From positions 4,226,868 through 4,290,867 of the forward strand of contig NZ_KB913037.1 in NCBI RefSeq assembly GCF_000384295.1: a stretch of 64,000 nt of DNA. Direction: 5' to 3'. Below, piece after piece: positions 1 through 10,057 of this stretch. Both the position numbers and the translations under genes were made by a program. This DNA comes from Amycolatopsis balhimycina FH 1894. GTDB taxonomy: Bacteria; Actinomycetota; Actinomycetes; Mycobacteriales; Pseudonocardiaceae. The notes beneath the pieces were generated by a model that saw nothing but the letters and a program-made list of their open reading frames with translations, did not search any database and was not told where the DNA came from. The first letter of the stretch is position 1; each line of letters begins with the position of its first letter.

Positions 1-450
1 GCCGCGACGGCGACCGGGGTGTTCACCCTGTCCGGCTTCGCCACCGGCGCGGTGCTGTGGGGCCTGCTCTGGTACCTGCTGGGATTCCTGTTGTACGCCA
101 CGATCTACGGCGCGCTGGGTTCGCTGGTCTCCCGGCAGGAGGACACGCAGTCGGTGGTCGGGCCGCTCAACATCATCCTGGTCGTCGGGTTCATCGCCGG
201 GTTCAACCTGCTGGTCCAGAACCCGGACGGCTCGGCGACGAAGATCGTCTCGCTGATCCCCCTGCTGTCGCCGATCCTCATGCCGGCCCGCATTTCGACG
301 GGCGCGGCGGCGGGCTGGGAGATCGGGCTGTCGCTGGCGCTGACGGTCACCTGCGTCGCGCTGCTGACCTGGCTGGGCGGCAAGATCTACGGCAACAGCG
401 TCCTGCGCATCGGCAGCCGCATCAAGCTGTCGGAGGCCCTGCGTGGCTGA
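1..450 (+). CDS. ABC-2 type transporter permease, C-terminal fragment (5' end outside window)
   Basis: The reading frame is open from the first base, so this is the last 149 residues of a gene that begins before the window. Four hydrophobic stretches are visible (about residues 15-45, 58-75, 83-100 and 105-130), with the SRQEDTQ and ILMPAR segments between them. This is the pattern of the C-terminal membrane half of ABC-2 family (NatB/YhaP-like) exporter permeases. The partner ATPase would be expected upstream. The stop overlaps the next gene by 8 nt, which suggests co-transcription. The family call rests on topology and sequence feel; the substrate is unknown. Confidence 0.75.
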   Translation, partial: AATATGVFTLSGFATGAVLWGLLWYLLGFLLYATIYGALGSLVSRQEDTQSVVGPLNIILVVGFIAGFNLLVQNPDGSATKIVSLIPLLSPILMPARISTGAAAGWEIGLSLALTVTCVALLTWLGGKIYGNSVLRIGSRIKLSEALRG

Positions 451-928
451 CGTGCGGGCGGCGCTGCCCGGCGATGTGCCCGCCATCAGCAGGTTCGGCG
501 ACGTGCACGTCCGGGCGCACTACGCTCCGCTGATCGGCGCGGCCGCCGCGGCCGCGCAGGTCCGCGACTGGTGGAACGAGACGCACCTCGGCGCGGCCGT
601 GGCGGGCGGGCTGGTGGTGGTCGCCGAGGACGCCGGCGAGCTCGTCGGCGTCGGGCAACGCGGCCGCAGCGCTCCCGATCACGTGGTCTACAAGCTCTAC
701 GTCCACCCCGGGCAGCGCGGCCGGGGGCTCGGCCCGCGACTGCTCGACGCTCTCGTCGAGCAGCTGCCCGCCGACGCCGGACGGCTGTACATCGAACACT
801 TCGCGGCCAACGAGCGGGCCGGCGCGTTCTACGAGCGCGAGGGCTTCACCGTGGACCGGATCGAGCCGAGTGCCACCGGCGACCCCGCGCTCGCCGTCGT
901 GTGGCGCGTCCGCCCGCTCACGACGTGA
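443..928 (+). CDS. GNAT family N-acetyltransferase
   Basis: 161 residues with a GTG start inside the end of the upstream permease gene (8-nt overlap), so probably translationally coupled. The acetyl-CoA-binding motif A is clear: LYVHPGQRGRGLG at residues 85-97 carries the Q/R-x-x-G-x-G signature. The NERAGAFYEREGF segment (113-125) is the usual motif B helix, ending in the E-x-x-GF turn. It should transfer an acetyl group from acetyl-CoA to an amine, but the acceptor cannot be read from sequence. The 3' end overlaps the convergent photolyase gene by 11 nt, leaving no room for an intergenic terminator. Confidence 0.85.
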   Translation: MADVRAALPGDVPAISRFGDVHVRAHYAPLIGAAAAAAQVRDWWNETHLGAAVAGGLVVVAEDAGELVGVGQRGRSAPDHVVYKLYVHPGQRGRGLGPRLLDALVEQLPADAGRLYIEHFAANERAGAFYEREGFTVDRIEPSATGDPALAVVWRVRPLTT

Positions 929-2228
929 TCCTGCCGTACCGCTCCAAGGACACCCGGCGCTCGTGGGCGTGGTCGACCATCGGCGCCGGGTAATCCGTTC
1001 CCGCAGCGGAACGCAGTTCCGGGACGTACTTGCGGACGTAGTCGCCGTCCGGGTCGAACTTCTTCCCCTGGGTGGCCGGGTTGAAGATCCGGAAGTACGG
1101 CGCCGCGTCGGTGCCACACCCGGCGACCCACTGCCAGTTCAGCTGGTTCGACGCGAGGTCGCCGTCCACGAGGTGCTTCATGAAGTGCCGGGCGCCCCAC
1201 TGCCACGGCAGGTGCAGGTCCTTCACCAGGAAGCTCGCGACGATCATCCGCACCCGGTTGTGCATCCAGCCTTCGGCCAGCAGCTGCCGCATCCCGGCGT
1301 CGACGATCGGAAAGCCGGTCCGGCCCGCGCACCACCGCTCGAACGCTTCGTGGTCGTCGTCGTACTCCATCCCGTCGAAACGGCGGTCGTAGTTCTCGCG
1401 TGCGGTTTCCGGCCGGTGCCACAGGACGTCGGCGTGGAACTCGCGCCAGCACAGCTCGCTCCGCAGCGACTTCGCTCCCGCACCGTCGCCGAGGTCCGCC
1501 AGCAGGGTCCGCGGGTGCACGCATCCCCAGCGCAGGTACGGCGAAAGCCGCGTGGTGCCGGAGAGATCCGGCCGGTCGCGGTCGGTGTCGTAGGTTTCGA
1601 CGCCGCCGTCGAGGAAGGCGTGCCACGCGTCCAGCGCGGCCCGCTCGCCCGGCTCGGGCAATTCGGCGTCGGCACGAGGCGGGCGCGGAATTTTCAGCGA
1701 GCGCGGTGGCTCCACCCAGTCCACAAGGGACGGTCCGGTATCGGCGGGAGCGCGCCACCCGTGTGCCGTCCAAGCGCGATAAAACGGCGTGAAAACGCGA
1801 TACGGGTCGCCGTCCGGCTTGGTGACGCGCCCGGGTGTCACGGCGTACGGTGAGCCCGTCTCGACCCAGTCGATATTGTTGTCCGCCAACGCCTTCGCCA
1901 CGGAGGCGTCCCGGCGGCGGCCGTACGGTCCACAGTCCGTGCTCACGTGCACCGCCGCCGCCCCCACCGAACGCGCCACCCGGACCACCTCGACCGCCGG
2001 TTCGCCGCGCACCAGCATCAGCCGGCCGCCGAGCTGTTCGTCCAGCTTCTCCAGGCAGCCGTAGAGGAACGCCTCCCGCGGAGCACCGCCCGGCTTCAGC
2101 AGCTTCTCGTCGAGGACGTACAGCGCGAGGACGTGCTTGCTGTGGCGTGACGCCTCCAGCAGCGCGGCGTGGTCACCGAGCCGCAGGTCGCGGCGGAACC
2201 ACAGGACAACCGGCGCTTCTCTGGTCAC
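918..2228 (-). CDS. phr: Deoxyribodipyrimidine photolyase (class I)
   Basis: 436 residues, the normal length for class I photolyases. The N-terminal alpha/beta antenna-binding domain opens with WFRRDLR (residues 10-16). The C-terminal helical FAD domain contains [34 protein letters not shown] and [19 protein letters not shown]. These carry the conserved Trp, Asn and Asp residues of the FAD pocket and electron-transfer chain. The enzyme should use blue light to split cyclobutane pyrimidine dimers. A 6-4 photolyase or cryptochrome is less likely, because those normally lack the canonical NQLNWQW block. Start at ATG 2228, just after the gltA terminator. Confidence 0.93.
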   Translation of the reverse strand: MTREAPVVLWFRRDLRLGDHAALLEASRHSKHVLALYVLDEKLLKPGGAPREAFLYGCLEKLDEQLGGRLMLVRGEPAVEVVRVARSVGAAAVHVSTDCGPYGRRRDASVAKALADNNIDWVETGSPYAVTPGRVTKPDGDPYRVFTPFYRAWTAHGWRAPADTGPSLVDWVEPPRSLKIPRPPRADAELPEPGERAALDAWHAFLDGGVETYDTDRDRPDLSGTTRLSPYLRWGCVHPRTLLADLGDGAGAKSLRSELCWREFHADVLWHRPETARENYDRRFDGMEYDDDHEAFERWCAGRTGFPIVDAGMRQLLAEGWMHNRVRMIVASFLVKDLHLPWQWGARHFMKHLVDGDLASNQLNWQWVAGCGTDAAPYFRIFNPATQGKKFDPDGDYVRKYVPELRSAAGTDYPAPMVDHAHERRVSLERYGRITS

Positions 2229-2238
2229 GCCGGAACGA

Positions 2239-2276
2239 TAAACGCCCCGCCGTGCAGGTGCACGACGGGGCGTTTA
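2239..2276 (-). terminator. Terminator hairpin of gltA
   Basis: Inverted repeat with 18-nt arms (2239-2256 and 2259-2276), one mismatch and a 2-nt centre. It lies 12 nt beyond the gltA stop. The outer part is TAAACGCCCCG/CGGGGCGTTTA, so the RNA stem has a short U/A edge. It separates gltA from phr, which lies downstream on the same strand. Confidence 0.8.
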
Positions 2277-2288
2277 CGTCAGTCAGGC

Positions 2289-3605
<1,317 letters not shown>

Positions 3606-3753
3606 GCAAGTCCCTCTCACGTTTGGGCACGGGCCGGCGGCGCCTGTACGTTTCACAGGTAGCCACGTGTTCACGCGAGGAAACACTGGCGCCTCGCTGC
3701 ACACCGCCCCGCTGGGGTATGAAGAATGCCCCTCTACGCTAGTCGAGAAACCC

Positions 3754-3772
3754 GTCACCGCGCAGCGGTGAC
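3754..3772 (-). terminator. Terminator hairpin of the PfkB kinase
   Basis: GTCACCGC (3754-3761), a 3-nt loop and GCGGTGAC (3765-3772): perfect 8-bp stem about 30 nt past the kinase stop. On the minus-strand transcript it is followed by GGGTTTCTCG. It insulates gltA from the upstream kinase. Confidence 0.55.
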
Positions 3773-3803
3773 GTTGTGCCGAAGGCCCGCTTTGGGACCA
3801 GGT

Positions 3804-4745
3804 TCACACGGCCGACGCCATGTCGGCGGACGTGGGCGGCTCGGCGCCGCTGCGGGACACCGTGATGGACGCCGCTTTGGCCGCGAAGGCGAGGGCCTCC
3901 CGCCACGCGCCGGCGTCGAGAGATGCCAGGTCGGCGACGTCGTGGGTGTGCAGCCAGGCCAGCAGGGCGCCCTGGACGGTGTCGCCCGCGCCGATGGTGT
4001 CCACGACGGTGACTTTTCGCGACGGGACGTGGGCCAGCTCACCTGCGGCGGTGATCACGGCGAGCCCGTCGGCGCCCCGGGTGAGCACCACGGCGTCCAC
4101 ACCGGACTCGATCCACGTCTTCGCGGCGGCGACCGGGTCGGCGCCGTCGGTGAGCCACGCGGCGTCGTCGTCGGAGATCTTCAGCAGCCGGACGTCCGGC
4201 AGCCAGGACGCGAACCGGGCGCGGTAGGCGGCCGGGTCGGTGATGAGGGCCTCGCGGATGTTGGGGTCGAGGACGGTCAGCACGCCACGAGCGGCTTCGC
4301 GGCGAAGCATCGTCTCGTACGCCGAGGCGCCGGGCTCGAGGACCATGCCGAGGGTGCCGAGTGAGAGCGCGGTCACCTTTTCGGGCAGCGGCCCGGGGTC
4401 GGCGACGAGCCGGTCGGCGGTGCCCTCGACGTAGAACGAGTAGCGCGCGGCGCCCTTCGCGTCCAGCGCCACGACGGCGAGGGTCGTCGGCTCGTCACCC
4501 CGTTGCAGCAGCGAGGTGTCGACGGCGGAGGCGTGCAGGCGCTCGATCATCGCGTCGCCGAAGCGATCGGTGGACACGCGCGAGAGGAACGCCGCCGGCA
4601 CGCCGAGCCGGCCGGCGGCCAGCGCGACGTTGTACGGCCCGCCGCCGAGCCGCGGCAGCAGCGCGCGCAGTCCACCGTCCACAGTGGAATCCAAGGGGTC
4701 GCCGGGAACCAGGTCGACCAGAGCTTCTCCGCCTACGACGATCAC
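3804..4745 (-). CDS. PfkB-family carbohydrate kinase (fructokinase-like)
   Basis: 313 residues, standard for ribokinase/PfkB enzymes. The N-terminal substrate motif GGGPYNVALAAGRLG lies at 34-48. The C-terminal signature VDTIGAGDTVQGALLAWL has the GAGD anion hole and catalytic Asp at 252-255. It phosphorylates a sugar with ATP, probably at a primary hydroxyl. Fructokinase is the commonest identity for this architecture in actinobacteria, but the sugar cannot be fixed from sequence. It is transcribed on its own between two terminator or promoter regions, with no transporter or sugar-metabolism neighbour to narrow the substrate. Confidence 0.85.
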   Translation of the reverse strand: MIVVGGEALVDLVPGDPLDSTVDGGLRALLPRLGGGPYNVALAAGRLGVPAAFLSRVSTDRFGDAMIERLHASAVDTSLLQRGDEPTTLAVVALDAKGAARYSFYVEGTADRLVADPGPLPEKVTALSLGTLGMVLEPGASAYETMLRREAARGVLTVLDPNIREALITDPAAYRARFASWLPDVRLLKISDDDAAWLTDGADPVAAAKTWIESGVDAVVLTRGADGLAVITAAGELAHVPSRKVTVVDTIGAGDTVQGALLAWLHTHDVADLASLDAGAWREALAFAAKAASITVSRSGAEPPTSADMASAV

Positions 4746-4787
4746 GCGGGGAAGTTTAATTCACCGCAGGGTGACAATTCCTGTCCG

Positions 4788-5369
4788 CTATTTGTTCAGG
4801 CCGCCGAGGAGCAGTTCGCCCAAAGCGGTGAACGCCTCGGCGTCGGACACGTCCGTCCGCCGGCCGAGCACCCCGGTCTGGATGCCTTCGATGATCAGCC
4901 CGGTCATCTCGGCCACGAGCCGGGCGTGGACGTCCCGGAAGACGCCGTCGGCGACACCCCGGTCGATGAACTGCCGGAGCCGTGTGGCGGCGAACCGGCT
5001 GTTGAGCTGGTAGGCCTCGCGGGCCGGGCCGAACTCGGCGAGGTCCCGCATGAACGACGGCGACGCCCGGTTCAGGTGCTCGGCGACGCCCGCCAGGTAC
5101 TCGCCGATGAGCTTGCGGGCGTCGTCGATCCCGGCGATGCGCTCCTCGATCCGCTCCGCGGCGCCCCGGAAGAACTGGGTGACGACCTTGACGGCGAGCT
5201 GCTCCTTGCTGGGCGCGAGCGCGTAGAGCGTCGACTTCGAGCAGCGCAGGCGGCCGGCCAGGTCGTCGAGAGTGAAGGCGGCGAAGCCCTCGGCGAGGAA
5301 GAGCGCCTCGAGGTCGGCGAGCAGGGCACGCTGACGGGCGGTCGGCCGTCGGCGGGGTTCGGGGCGCAT
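4788..5369 (-). CDS. TetR/AcrR family regulator, divergent from acyl-CoA dehydrogenase
   Basis: 193 residues from ATG 5369. An upstream in-frame ATG at 5414 would run through the probable operator, so it was not chosen. The N-terminal HTH is [18 protein letters not shown], about residues 35-52, followed by a helical ligand-binding domain. The intergenic operator (5412-5453) and the divergent acyl-CoA dehydrogenase suggest that it represses that gene and itself and responds to an acyl-CoA or fatty acid. This is inference from context. Codon usage and GC match the neighbours. Confidence 0.85.
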   Translation of the reverse strand: MRPEPRRRPTARQRALLADLEALFLAEGFAAFTLDDLAGRLRCSKSTLYALAPSKEQLAVKVVTQFFRGAAERIEERIAGIDDARKLIGEYLAGVAEHLNRASPSFMRDLAEFGPAREAYQLNSRFAATRLRQFIDRGVADGVFRDVHARLVAEMTGLIIEGIQTGVLGRRTDVSDAEAFTALGELLLGGLNK

Positions 5370-5411
5370 CGGCTCACTATCTCCTACGTCTTCCGGCCAG
5401 CCCAGGCTCGT

Positions 5412-5453
5412 CATACTGTACTCTGAACAGACCCACAGTACTGTTTTCAGTAC
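5412..5453. promoter_or_regulatory. Probable TetR operator between tetR and acyl-CoA dehydrogenase
   Basis: An AT-richer stretch in the divergent intergenic region carries the perfect inverted repeat GTACTG-TTTT-CAGTAC (5438-5453). There is an overlapping CAGTACTG palindrome at 5436-5443 and a further TACTG at 5414-5418 within CTGT-N7-ACAG. Clustered TACTG/CAGTA half-sites are what two TetR dimers would bind. Confidence 0.6.
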
Positions 5454-5470
5454 GGTTTTGGAGGACACCG

Positions 5471-6607
5471 ATGCCCGCCGAACGACTGCTGCCATCCTCG
5501 GAAGCCGAGGAACTGGTCGCGCTGACCAGGGAAATCGCGCGCGACGAGCTGGCCCCGCGGGCGGCGGCGGCCGAGGAGGCCGAGCAGTTCCCCCGCGAGC
5601 AGTTCCGCCTGCTCGGCAAGTCCGGGCTGCTGGGCCTGCCGTACTCGGAGCGCTGGGGCGGCGGCGACCTGCCGTACGAGGTCTACCTGCAGGTCCTGGA
5701 GGAGATCGCGGCGGCGTGGATGACGGTCGGTGTCGGGCTGTCGGTGCACACGATGTCCTGCTACGCGCTGGCGGAGTACGGCACCGACGAGCAGCGCGAC
5801 CGCTGGCTGCCGGAAATGCTCGAAGGCTCGCTCCTGGGCGCGTATGCGCTGTCGGAGACACAGGCGGGCTCGGACGCGGCGGCGCTCACGACGCGCGCGC
5901 GTCTCGACGGCTCGGACTACGTCGTGAAGGGCACGAAGGCGTGGATCACGCACGCGGGAGTGGCGGACTTCTACACGACGATGGTCCGCACGGGCGCTTC
6001 GGAGATCTCGTGTCTGCTGGTTCCTAGTGAGACTCCGGGCCTCTCGGCGGCGCCGCGGGAGCGGAAGATGGGCCTCACGGGCTCCCCGACGGCCCAGATG
6101 ATCTTCGACGACGCTCGCGTACCCGCTTCACGCCTCCTCGGCGCCCCGGGCGACGGGCTGCGGATCGCACTGTCGTCGTTGAGCTCGGGCCGGTTGGGCA
6201 TCGCGGCGTGCGCGGTGGGCCTGGCGCAGGCGGCGCTGGACGAAGCGGTGGCGTACGCGAAGGGCCGTTCGCAGTTCGGCCGCCCGATCATCGAATTCCA
6301 GGGGATCGAGTTCATGCTGGCGGACATGGCGGCGACGGTCGAGGCGTCCCGCGCGCTGTACCTGGACGCGGCCCGGCGGCGTGACCGCGGAATGCCGTTC
6401 AAGCGGCAGGCGTCGATCGCGAAGCTGGTGGCGACGGACGGCGCGATGAAGGTGACGACGGACGCGGTCCAGGTCCTCGGCGGCGCCGGGTACACGCGGG
6501 ACTTCCCGGTGGAGCGGTACATGCGGGAGGCGAAGGTGCCGCAGATCTTCGAAGGCACGAACCAGATCCAGCGGGTCGTCATCGCCCGGGAGCTGAAGAA
6601 CGCCTGA
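5471..6607 (+). CDS. Acyl-CoA dehydrogenase
   Basis: 378 residues with a strong GGAGGA ribosome site ahead of ATG 5471. Family signatures are present: [13 protein letters not shown] (flavin/substrate loop), [31 protein letters not shown] and the C-terminal [19 protein letters not shown]361 of the FEGTNQIQ motif is at the position of the catalytic base of short/medium-chain acyl-CoA dehydrogenases. It should introduce the alpha-beta double bond in an acyl-CoA and pass electrons to ETF. It is monocistronic and faces a TetR gene across a palindromic operator, so it is probably induced by its own substrate class. Confidence 0.93.
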   Translation: MPAERLLPSSEAEELVALTREIARDELAPRAAAAEEAEQFPREQFRLLGKSGLLGLPYSERWGGGDLPYEVYLQVLEEIAAAWMTVGVGLSVHTMSCYALAEYGTDEQRDRWLPEMLEGSLLGAYALSETQAGSDAAALTTRARLDGSDYVVKGTKAWITHAGVADFYTTMVRTGASEISCLLVPSETPGLSAAPRERKMGLTGSPTAQMIFDDARVPASRLLGAPGDGLRIALSSLSSGRLGIAACAVGLAQAALDEAVAYAKGRSQFGRPIIEFQGIEFMLADMAATVEASRALYLDAARRRDRGMPFKRQASIAKLVATDGAMKVTTDAVQVLGGAGYTRDFPVERYMREAKVPQIFEGTNQIQRVVIARELKNA

Positions 6608-6614
6608 CCCCGGC

Positions 6615-6738
6615 GTGCCGGAATCCGGATCCGGCGTGATCAGGACCGGAACTGGCGTGATTGGAGCCGGAACTCGCGAGTTCCGGCTCCAATCACGCGA
6701 GTTCCGGCTTCGATCACGCGAGTTCCGGGTTTCCGGCC
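6615..6738. repeat. Array of six 21-nt units, three direct and three inverted (site A)
   Basis: Direct units at 6615-6635, 6636-6656 and 6657-6677. Inverted units at 6676-6696, 6697-6717 and 6718-6738. Read in unit orientation, most begin GTGAT, have a variable 8-nt middle, and end GAACTCGC (or GAACTGGC). The outermost unit on each side is degenerate at its head. The inner pair forms a perfect 44-nt palindrome (6655-6698). It fills the junction between the convergent acyl-CoA dehydrogenase and amidohydrolase genes. A second array with the same plan is at 29584-29728. Confidence 0.85.
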
Positions 6739-6758
6739 TGACTTGCCCGTGATACAGA

Positions 6759-6801
6759 CGGACGGCACGCCGGAACCGCCCGGTAACCGGCGTGCCGTCC
6801 G
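6759..6801 (-). terminator. Terminator hairpin of the amidohydrolase gene
   Basis: Perfect 15-bp arms (6759-6773 CGGACGGCACGCCGG and 6787-6801) around a 13-nt loop, 4 nt past the stop codon of the minus-strand amidohydrolase. It is distinct in sequence from the adjacent 21-nt unit array. Confidence 0.75.
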
Positions 6802-6805
6802 AAAC

Positions 6806-8023
6806 TCAGCGCGCCTCGCGGTACCGCCGGTCCTTCGACACGCCCTCGCCCAGCGACTCGTCGAAGTGGTACACCTCGTCACCGCGGACGAAGACGCGCA
6901 ACGCGCGGTTCATCACGTCCAGCGGGTCGCCCGACCACAGCACCACGTCGGCGTCCAGACCCGGCGAAAGAGACCCGATCTGCCCGTCCAGCCCCAGCAT
7001 CGACGCCGGGTTGACGGTCAGCGACCGCAGCGCCGTCGCCGGGTCGAGGCCGTCCTTCACCGCCAGGGCCGCCTGGTACACCAGGAAGTTGATCGGGATC
7101 ACCGGGTGGTCCGTCGTGATCGCGATCTTCACCCCCGCGCGGGCCAGGATGCCCGCCGAACGCAGCGTCCGGTTGCGCACCTCCACCTTGGACTTCGTGG
7201 TGAACAGCGGACCCAGGATCACCGGGACGTTCCGCGCAGCCAGCAGGTCCGCGATCAGGTGGCCCTCGGTGCCGTGGTTGATCACCAGCTTGTAGCCGAA
7301 CTCGTCGGCCAGGCGCAGCGCCGTCACGATGTCGTCCGCGCGGTGGACGTGCTGGTCCCAGTACAGCTCGCCGTCGAGGACCTTCGACAGCGTCTCCAGC
7401 GTCAGGTCGACCTCGTGCGGCTTGCCCTCGGACTCCGCGTGCGCGCGCTTCGCCTGGTAGTTGCGGGCCTTGGTGAACGCCTCCCGCAGGATCGCCGCGA
7501 CCCCCAGCCGCGTCGACGGCGTCTGCTTCTTGTCCCCGTACACGCGCTTCGGGTTCTCGCCGAGCGCGCTCTTCACGCTGACGTGCTCCGCGAACGTCAT
7601 GTCGAGGATGCTGCGGCCCCAGGTCTTGACGCCGATCGTCTGGCCGCCGATCGGGTTGCCGGACCCGGGCTTGATGACGACGCTCGTCACGCCGCCCGCC
7701 AGCGCGTCGTCGAAGCCGGACTCGTACGGGTCGATGCCGTCGACGGCGCGGAAGCGGGCGCCGTTCGGGTCGGTCATCTCGTTGGTGTCGTTGCCCGCCC
7801 AGCCTTCGCCCTCCTCGTGGACGCCCAGGTGGGCGTGGGCGTCGATGAAGCCGGGCAGCACCCAGGTGCCGGCCGCGTCGACCAGTTCGGCGTCCTCCGG
7901 GATGTCGACGTCGGCCTCGGTACCGACCGCGACGATCCTGCCGCCGTCGATCAGGACCGTGCCGCCTTCGATGGGATCACCGTCGATGGGGACGACATAG
8001 CCCCCGACAATTGCCTTCGCCAT
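6806..8023 (-). CDS. Imidazolonepropionase-like amidohydrolase
   Basis: 405 residues from ATG 8023; the frame is open upstream but without conserved sequence. Amidohydrolase metal ligands are visible: H63 and H65 in DAHAHLG, H225/H227 in DQHVHR, H250/H255 in NHGTEGHL, and D305 in ITTDHP. The C-terminal LDADVVLWSGDPLD strand is the usual composite beta-sandwich return. It hydrolyses a C-N bond in a cyclic amide, imide or similar substrate; the exact substrate is unknown. The hut genes are absent nearby, so a role in histidine degradation is not supported. It stands alone, with a hairpin after its stop. Confidence 0.85.
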   Translation of the reverse strand: MAKAIVGGYVVPIDGDPIEGGTVLIDGGRIVAVGTEADVDIPEDAELVDAAGTWVLPGFIDAHAHLGVHEEGEGWAGNDTNEMTDPNGARFRAVDGIDPYESGFDDALAGGVTSVVIKPGSGNPIGGQTIGVKTWGRSILDMTFAEHVSVKSALGENPKRVYGDKKQTPSTRLGVAAILREAFTKARNYQAKRAHAESEGKPHEVDLTLETLSKVLDGELYWDQHVHRADDIVTALRLADEFGYKLVINHGTEGHLIADLLAARNVPVILGPLFTTKSKVEVRNRTLRSAGILARAGVKIAITTDHPVIPINFLVYQAALAVKDGLDPATALRSLTVNPASMLGLDGQIGSLSPGLDADVVLWSGDPLDVMNRALRVFVRGDEVYHFDESLGEGVSKDRRYREAR

Positions 8024-8034
8024 AGTTCGCCACG

Positions 8035-8511
8035 CTAACGAACTGGCCCGGACGGGTGAACACGGGCCTTCTCCAAGTGCACCAGTTCGTAGTCGAGTTC
8101 CGGGGTCCGGTGCGTCTCGCGGTAGCCGTGCTTCGCGTAGAGACGCAGCGGTCCCACGCTCTTCGAGCCCGTGAACAGCCGGAAGACCGTCACCGGCGGC
8201 GGGGCCGCCGCCTCCGCGACCCGCAGCAGCTCGCCGCCGAAACCGCGGCCCTGCCGGTCCGGCGCGACGACCAGCCTGCCGATCACCCCGACGTGCCCGG
8301 TCACCGCCAGCCGCACCGACGCCACCAGCCTGCCGTTCTCCCGGAAGCCCCAGGACAGGCACGACGCCAGCGCCACCCGCGTCTCCTCGAGCGTTTCCAG
8401 CAGCGGCGGCAGGTCGAAGTCGGCGTACGCGCGCGCTTCGGTGACGTACGCGGCGCGTTGCAGCGTCAGCGCTTCGCCCGCGTCAGCGACGCTCAGGCGA
8501 AGCGGCTTCAC
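8035..8511 (-). CDS. GNAT family N-acetyltransferase coupled to aldose epimerase
   Basis: 158 residues from a GTG at 8511 that shares the GTGA overlap with the stop of the upstream epimerase, so it is translationally coupled. Motif A is LVVAPDRQGRGFGGELL (residues 80-96). The LYAKHGYRE segment is the usual C-terminal beta-bulge/helix. An acetyltransferase paired with a sugar mutarotase hints at a metabolite-repair or small-molecule acetylation role, but the acceptor is unknown. The frame runs on upstream through the epimerase gene; that extension is only its shadow. Confidence 0.8.
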   Translation of the reverse strand: MKPLRLSVADAGEALTLQRAAYVTEARAYADFDLPPLLETLEETRVALASCLSWGFRENGRLVASVRLAVTGHVGVIGRLVVAPDRQGRGFGGELLRVAEAAAPPPVTVFRLFTGSKSVGPLRLYAKHGYRETHRTPELDYELVHLEKARVHPSGPVR

Positions 8512-9413
8512 GGGACCCGGATGCCCCAGCTGCCCGACCACGACGCCGACGGCTCGAGCTGGATCAGGTCCGTGCCGGTGTTGAGCGCGTCGGCGGGACA
8601 GGTCATCGGCTCGATCGCGACGGCCCGGCCGCGGCCGACGAGGTCGTCCGGGGTGAAGACCTGCGCCCAGCGGAAGTCGGGGCCGGTCCAGACCAGCAGC
8701 TGCTGGTCTTCGCTGCCCAGGACGATGTGGTGTGAGCCGTCGTCGGCCGCCGCGAGGCCACCGAACGCCGTGTCCAGGTCCACGCCCGCCAGCAGCCGGC
8801 CCGCACGGAAGTCGTACTCCGTCCCCTCGACGTCCTGCTCCGGCGCATAGGGCATCTGCTCGTCGGGCCGGGACGGCCGGACGCGGCTCGCGGGCAGCGT
8901 GAGCGTCAGCTCGTCGGTCGGGACGTCGCCGATCCGGAAGTACGGGTGCGTGCCGACGCCGACGCCGATCGGCTGCTCGCCCTCGTTGCGGATCTCGTGG
9001 GTGACAGTCAGTTCGCGCGGCGCGAGCTCGTAGGTGACGGTCGCGCGCAGCGGCACCGGCCAGCCGGGCTGCACCTCGACGTCGACGGCCAGGGTGATCG
9101 ACGACTCGGCGTGCTCCAGCAGCTCCCACTCGAGGTGGCGCGTCAGGCCGTGGATGGCGTTGCCGCGCGCCTCCTCGGTGATCTCGAGCTGTTGCTGCTC
9201 CCCCTGGAACGTCCACTGGCCGCCCTTGGTGCGGTTCGGCCAGGGCAGCAGCACCTGGCCGGCGCCCTTCGGGGGCTTGGCGTCTTCGGGGAACTCCTCG
9301 ACGAACGGCACTCCGCCGACTTCGAACGCGCGCAGCCCGGCACCGATTTCGGTGACGACGGCGCGCGCATTGCCGCGGGTGATCTCGAACTGCTGACCGG
9401 TCGGGTTGCCCAT
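8508..9413 (-). CDS. Aldose 1-epimerase family protein (mutarotase-like)
   Basis: 301 residues. It shows the galactose-mutarotase fold markers NRTKGG near residue 65, the catalytic-type His in NAIHGLTRH (about residue 90) and GVGTHPYFRIG (about residue 157). The acidic residue expected from the FRWAQVFTPDD region follows near residue 255. It should interconvert alpha and beta anomers of an aldose or a sugar phosphate (YeaD-like proteins are close relatives). The ATG at 9413 faces a TetR gene across 65 nt containing a GACCGGTC palindrome, so the two may share a control site. The coupled GNAT follows. Confidence 0.85.
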   Translation of the reverse strand: MGNPTGQQFEITRGNARAVVTEIGAGLRAFEVGGVPFVEEFPEDAKPPKGAGQVLLPWPNRTKGGQWTFQGEQQQLEITEEARGNAIHGLTRHLEWELLEHAESSITLAVDVEVQPGWPVPLRATVTYELAPRELTVTHEIRNEGEQPIGVGVGTHPYFRIGDVPTDELTLTLPASRVRPSRPDEQMPYAPEQDVEGTEYDFRAGRLLAGVDLDTAFGGLAAADDGSHHIVLGSEDQQLLVWTGPDFRWAQVFTPDDLVGRGRAVAIEPMTCPADALNTGTDLIQLEPSASWSGSWGIRVP

Positions 9414-9440
9414 GGCACGACCTTACCGAGACGCGAAATA

Positions 9441-9456
9441 ACTAGACCGGTCGTCA
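9441..9456. promoter_or_regulatory. Probable LmrA/YxaF-type TetR operator
   Basis: ACTAGACCGGTCGTCA contains the perfect palindrome GACCGGTC (9445-9452), 27 nt before the TetR start and about 30 nt before the divergent epimerase start. As I recall, TAGACCGGTC is the known core for B. subtilis LmrA/YxaF-class TetR proteins, and the regulator here resembles that class. Confidence 0.6.
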
Positions 9457-9478
9457 TAGTTTGCGCTACGGTCGAGTC

Positions 9479-10057
9479 ATGGTTCGCCGCACCGACACGC
9501 GGCAGCGGATGCTCGACACCGCCGCCGACCTGTTCCAGACGCAGGGTTACCACGCCACCGGCCTCACCCAGCTGACGACGGCCGGGGGCGCGCCGAAGGG
9601 GTCGCTCTACTTCCATTTTCCCGGCGGCAAGGAGCAGCTCGCCGCCGAAGCCGTGCGGCTCTCGAGCGAGCGCACCGGCACCATGCTCGAAGCGATCCTT
9701 CGTGACGCCCCGGACGCCGCCACCGGGATCGACCGCGCCGTCGGCGCGCTCGCGAAGTTCCTGACGGAGTCCGACTTCCAGCGCGGCTGTCCACTCGCGA
9801 CAGTGGCGCTCGACGCCGCCGCGGCGAGCGAACCGATCCGCGTGGCCTGCGCGGACGGATACGCCTCTTGGCACGGTGTCCTCGTCGAATACCTGGCCCG
9901 GCAAGGACTTACCGCCGAACGCGCCGAAGAGCTGGCCACCATCGTGCTGGCCTCGATCGAAGGCGGGCTGCTGCTGGCCCGCACCCGCCGCGACCTCGCT
10001 CCGCTGCGCGCCGTCGCCGCCCACCTGCACACCACCCTCGACCGGGAGTTCTCCTGA
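9479..10057 (+). CDS. TetR family regulator, LmrA/YxaF-like
   Basis: 192 residues from ATG 9479; an alternative start at 9461 would lie in the operator region. The HTH region TGLTQLTTAGGAPKGSLYFH is followed by FPGGKEQLAAEA, and the GCPLATVALDAA segment is characteristic of the LmrA/YxaF subfamily C-terminal domain. It overlaps the next gene by one base (TGATG) and forms an operon with two metallo-beta-lactamase-fold proteins, which it probably controls through the GACCGGTC site. The inducer is not predictable; regulators of this class often sense aromatic or flavonoid-like compounds (family knowledge). Confidence 0.88.
   Translation: MVRRTDTRQRMLDTAADLFQTQGYHATGLTQLTTAGGAPKGSLYFHFPGGKEQLAAEAVRLSSERTGTMLEAILRDAPDAATGIDRAVGALAKFLTESDFQRGCPLATVALDAAAASEPIRVACADGYASWHGVLVEYLARQGLTAERAEELATIVLASIEGGLLLARTRRDLAPLRAVAAHLHTTLDREFS

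Noticed and set aside
6615-6738. CRISPR-like array of 21-nt units
   Set aside because: Units are too short, head-to-tail without spacers of regular size, and then reverse direction; no cas gene lies nearby.
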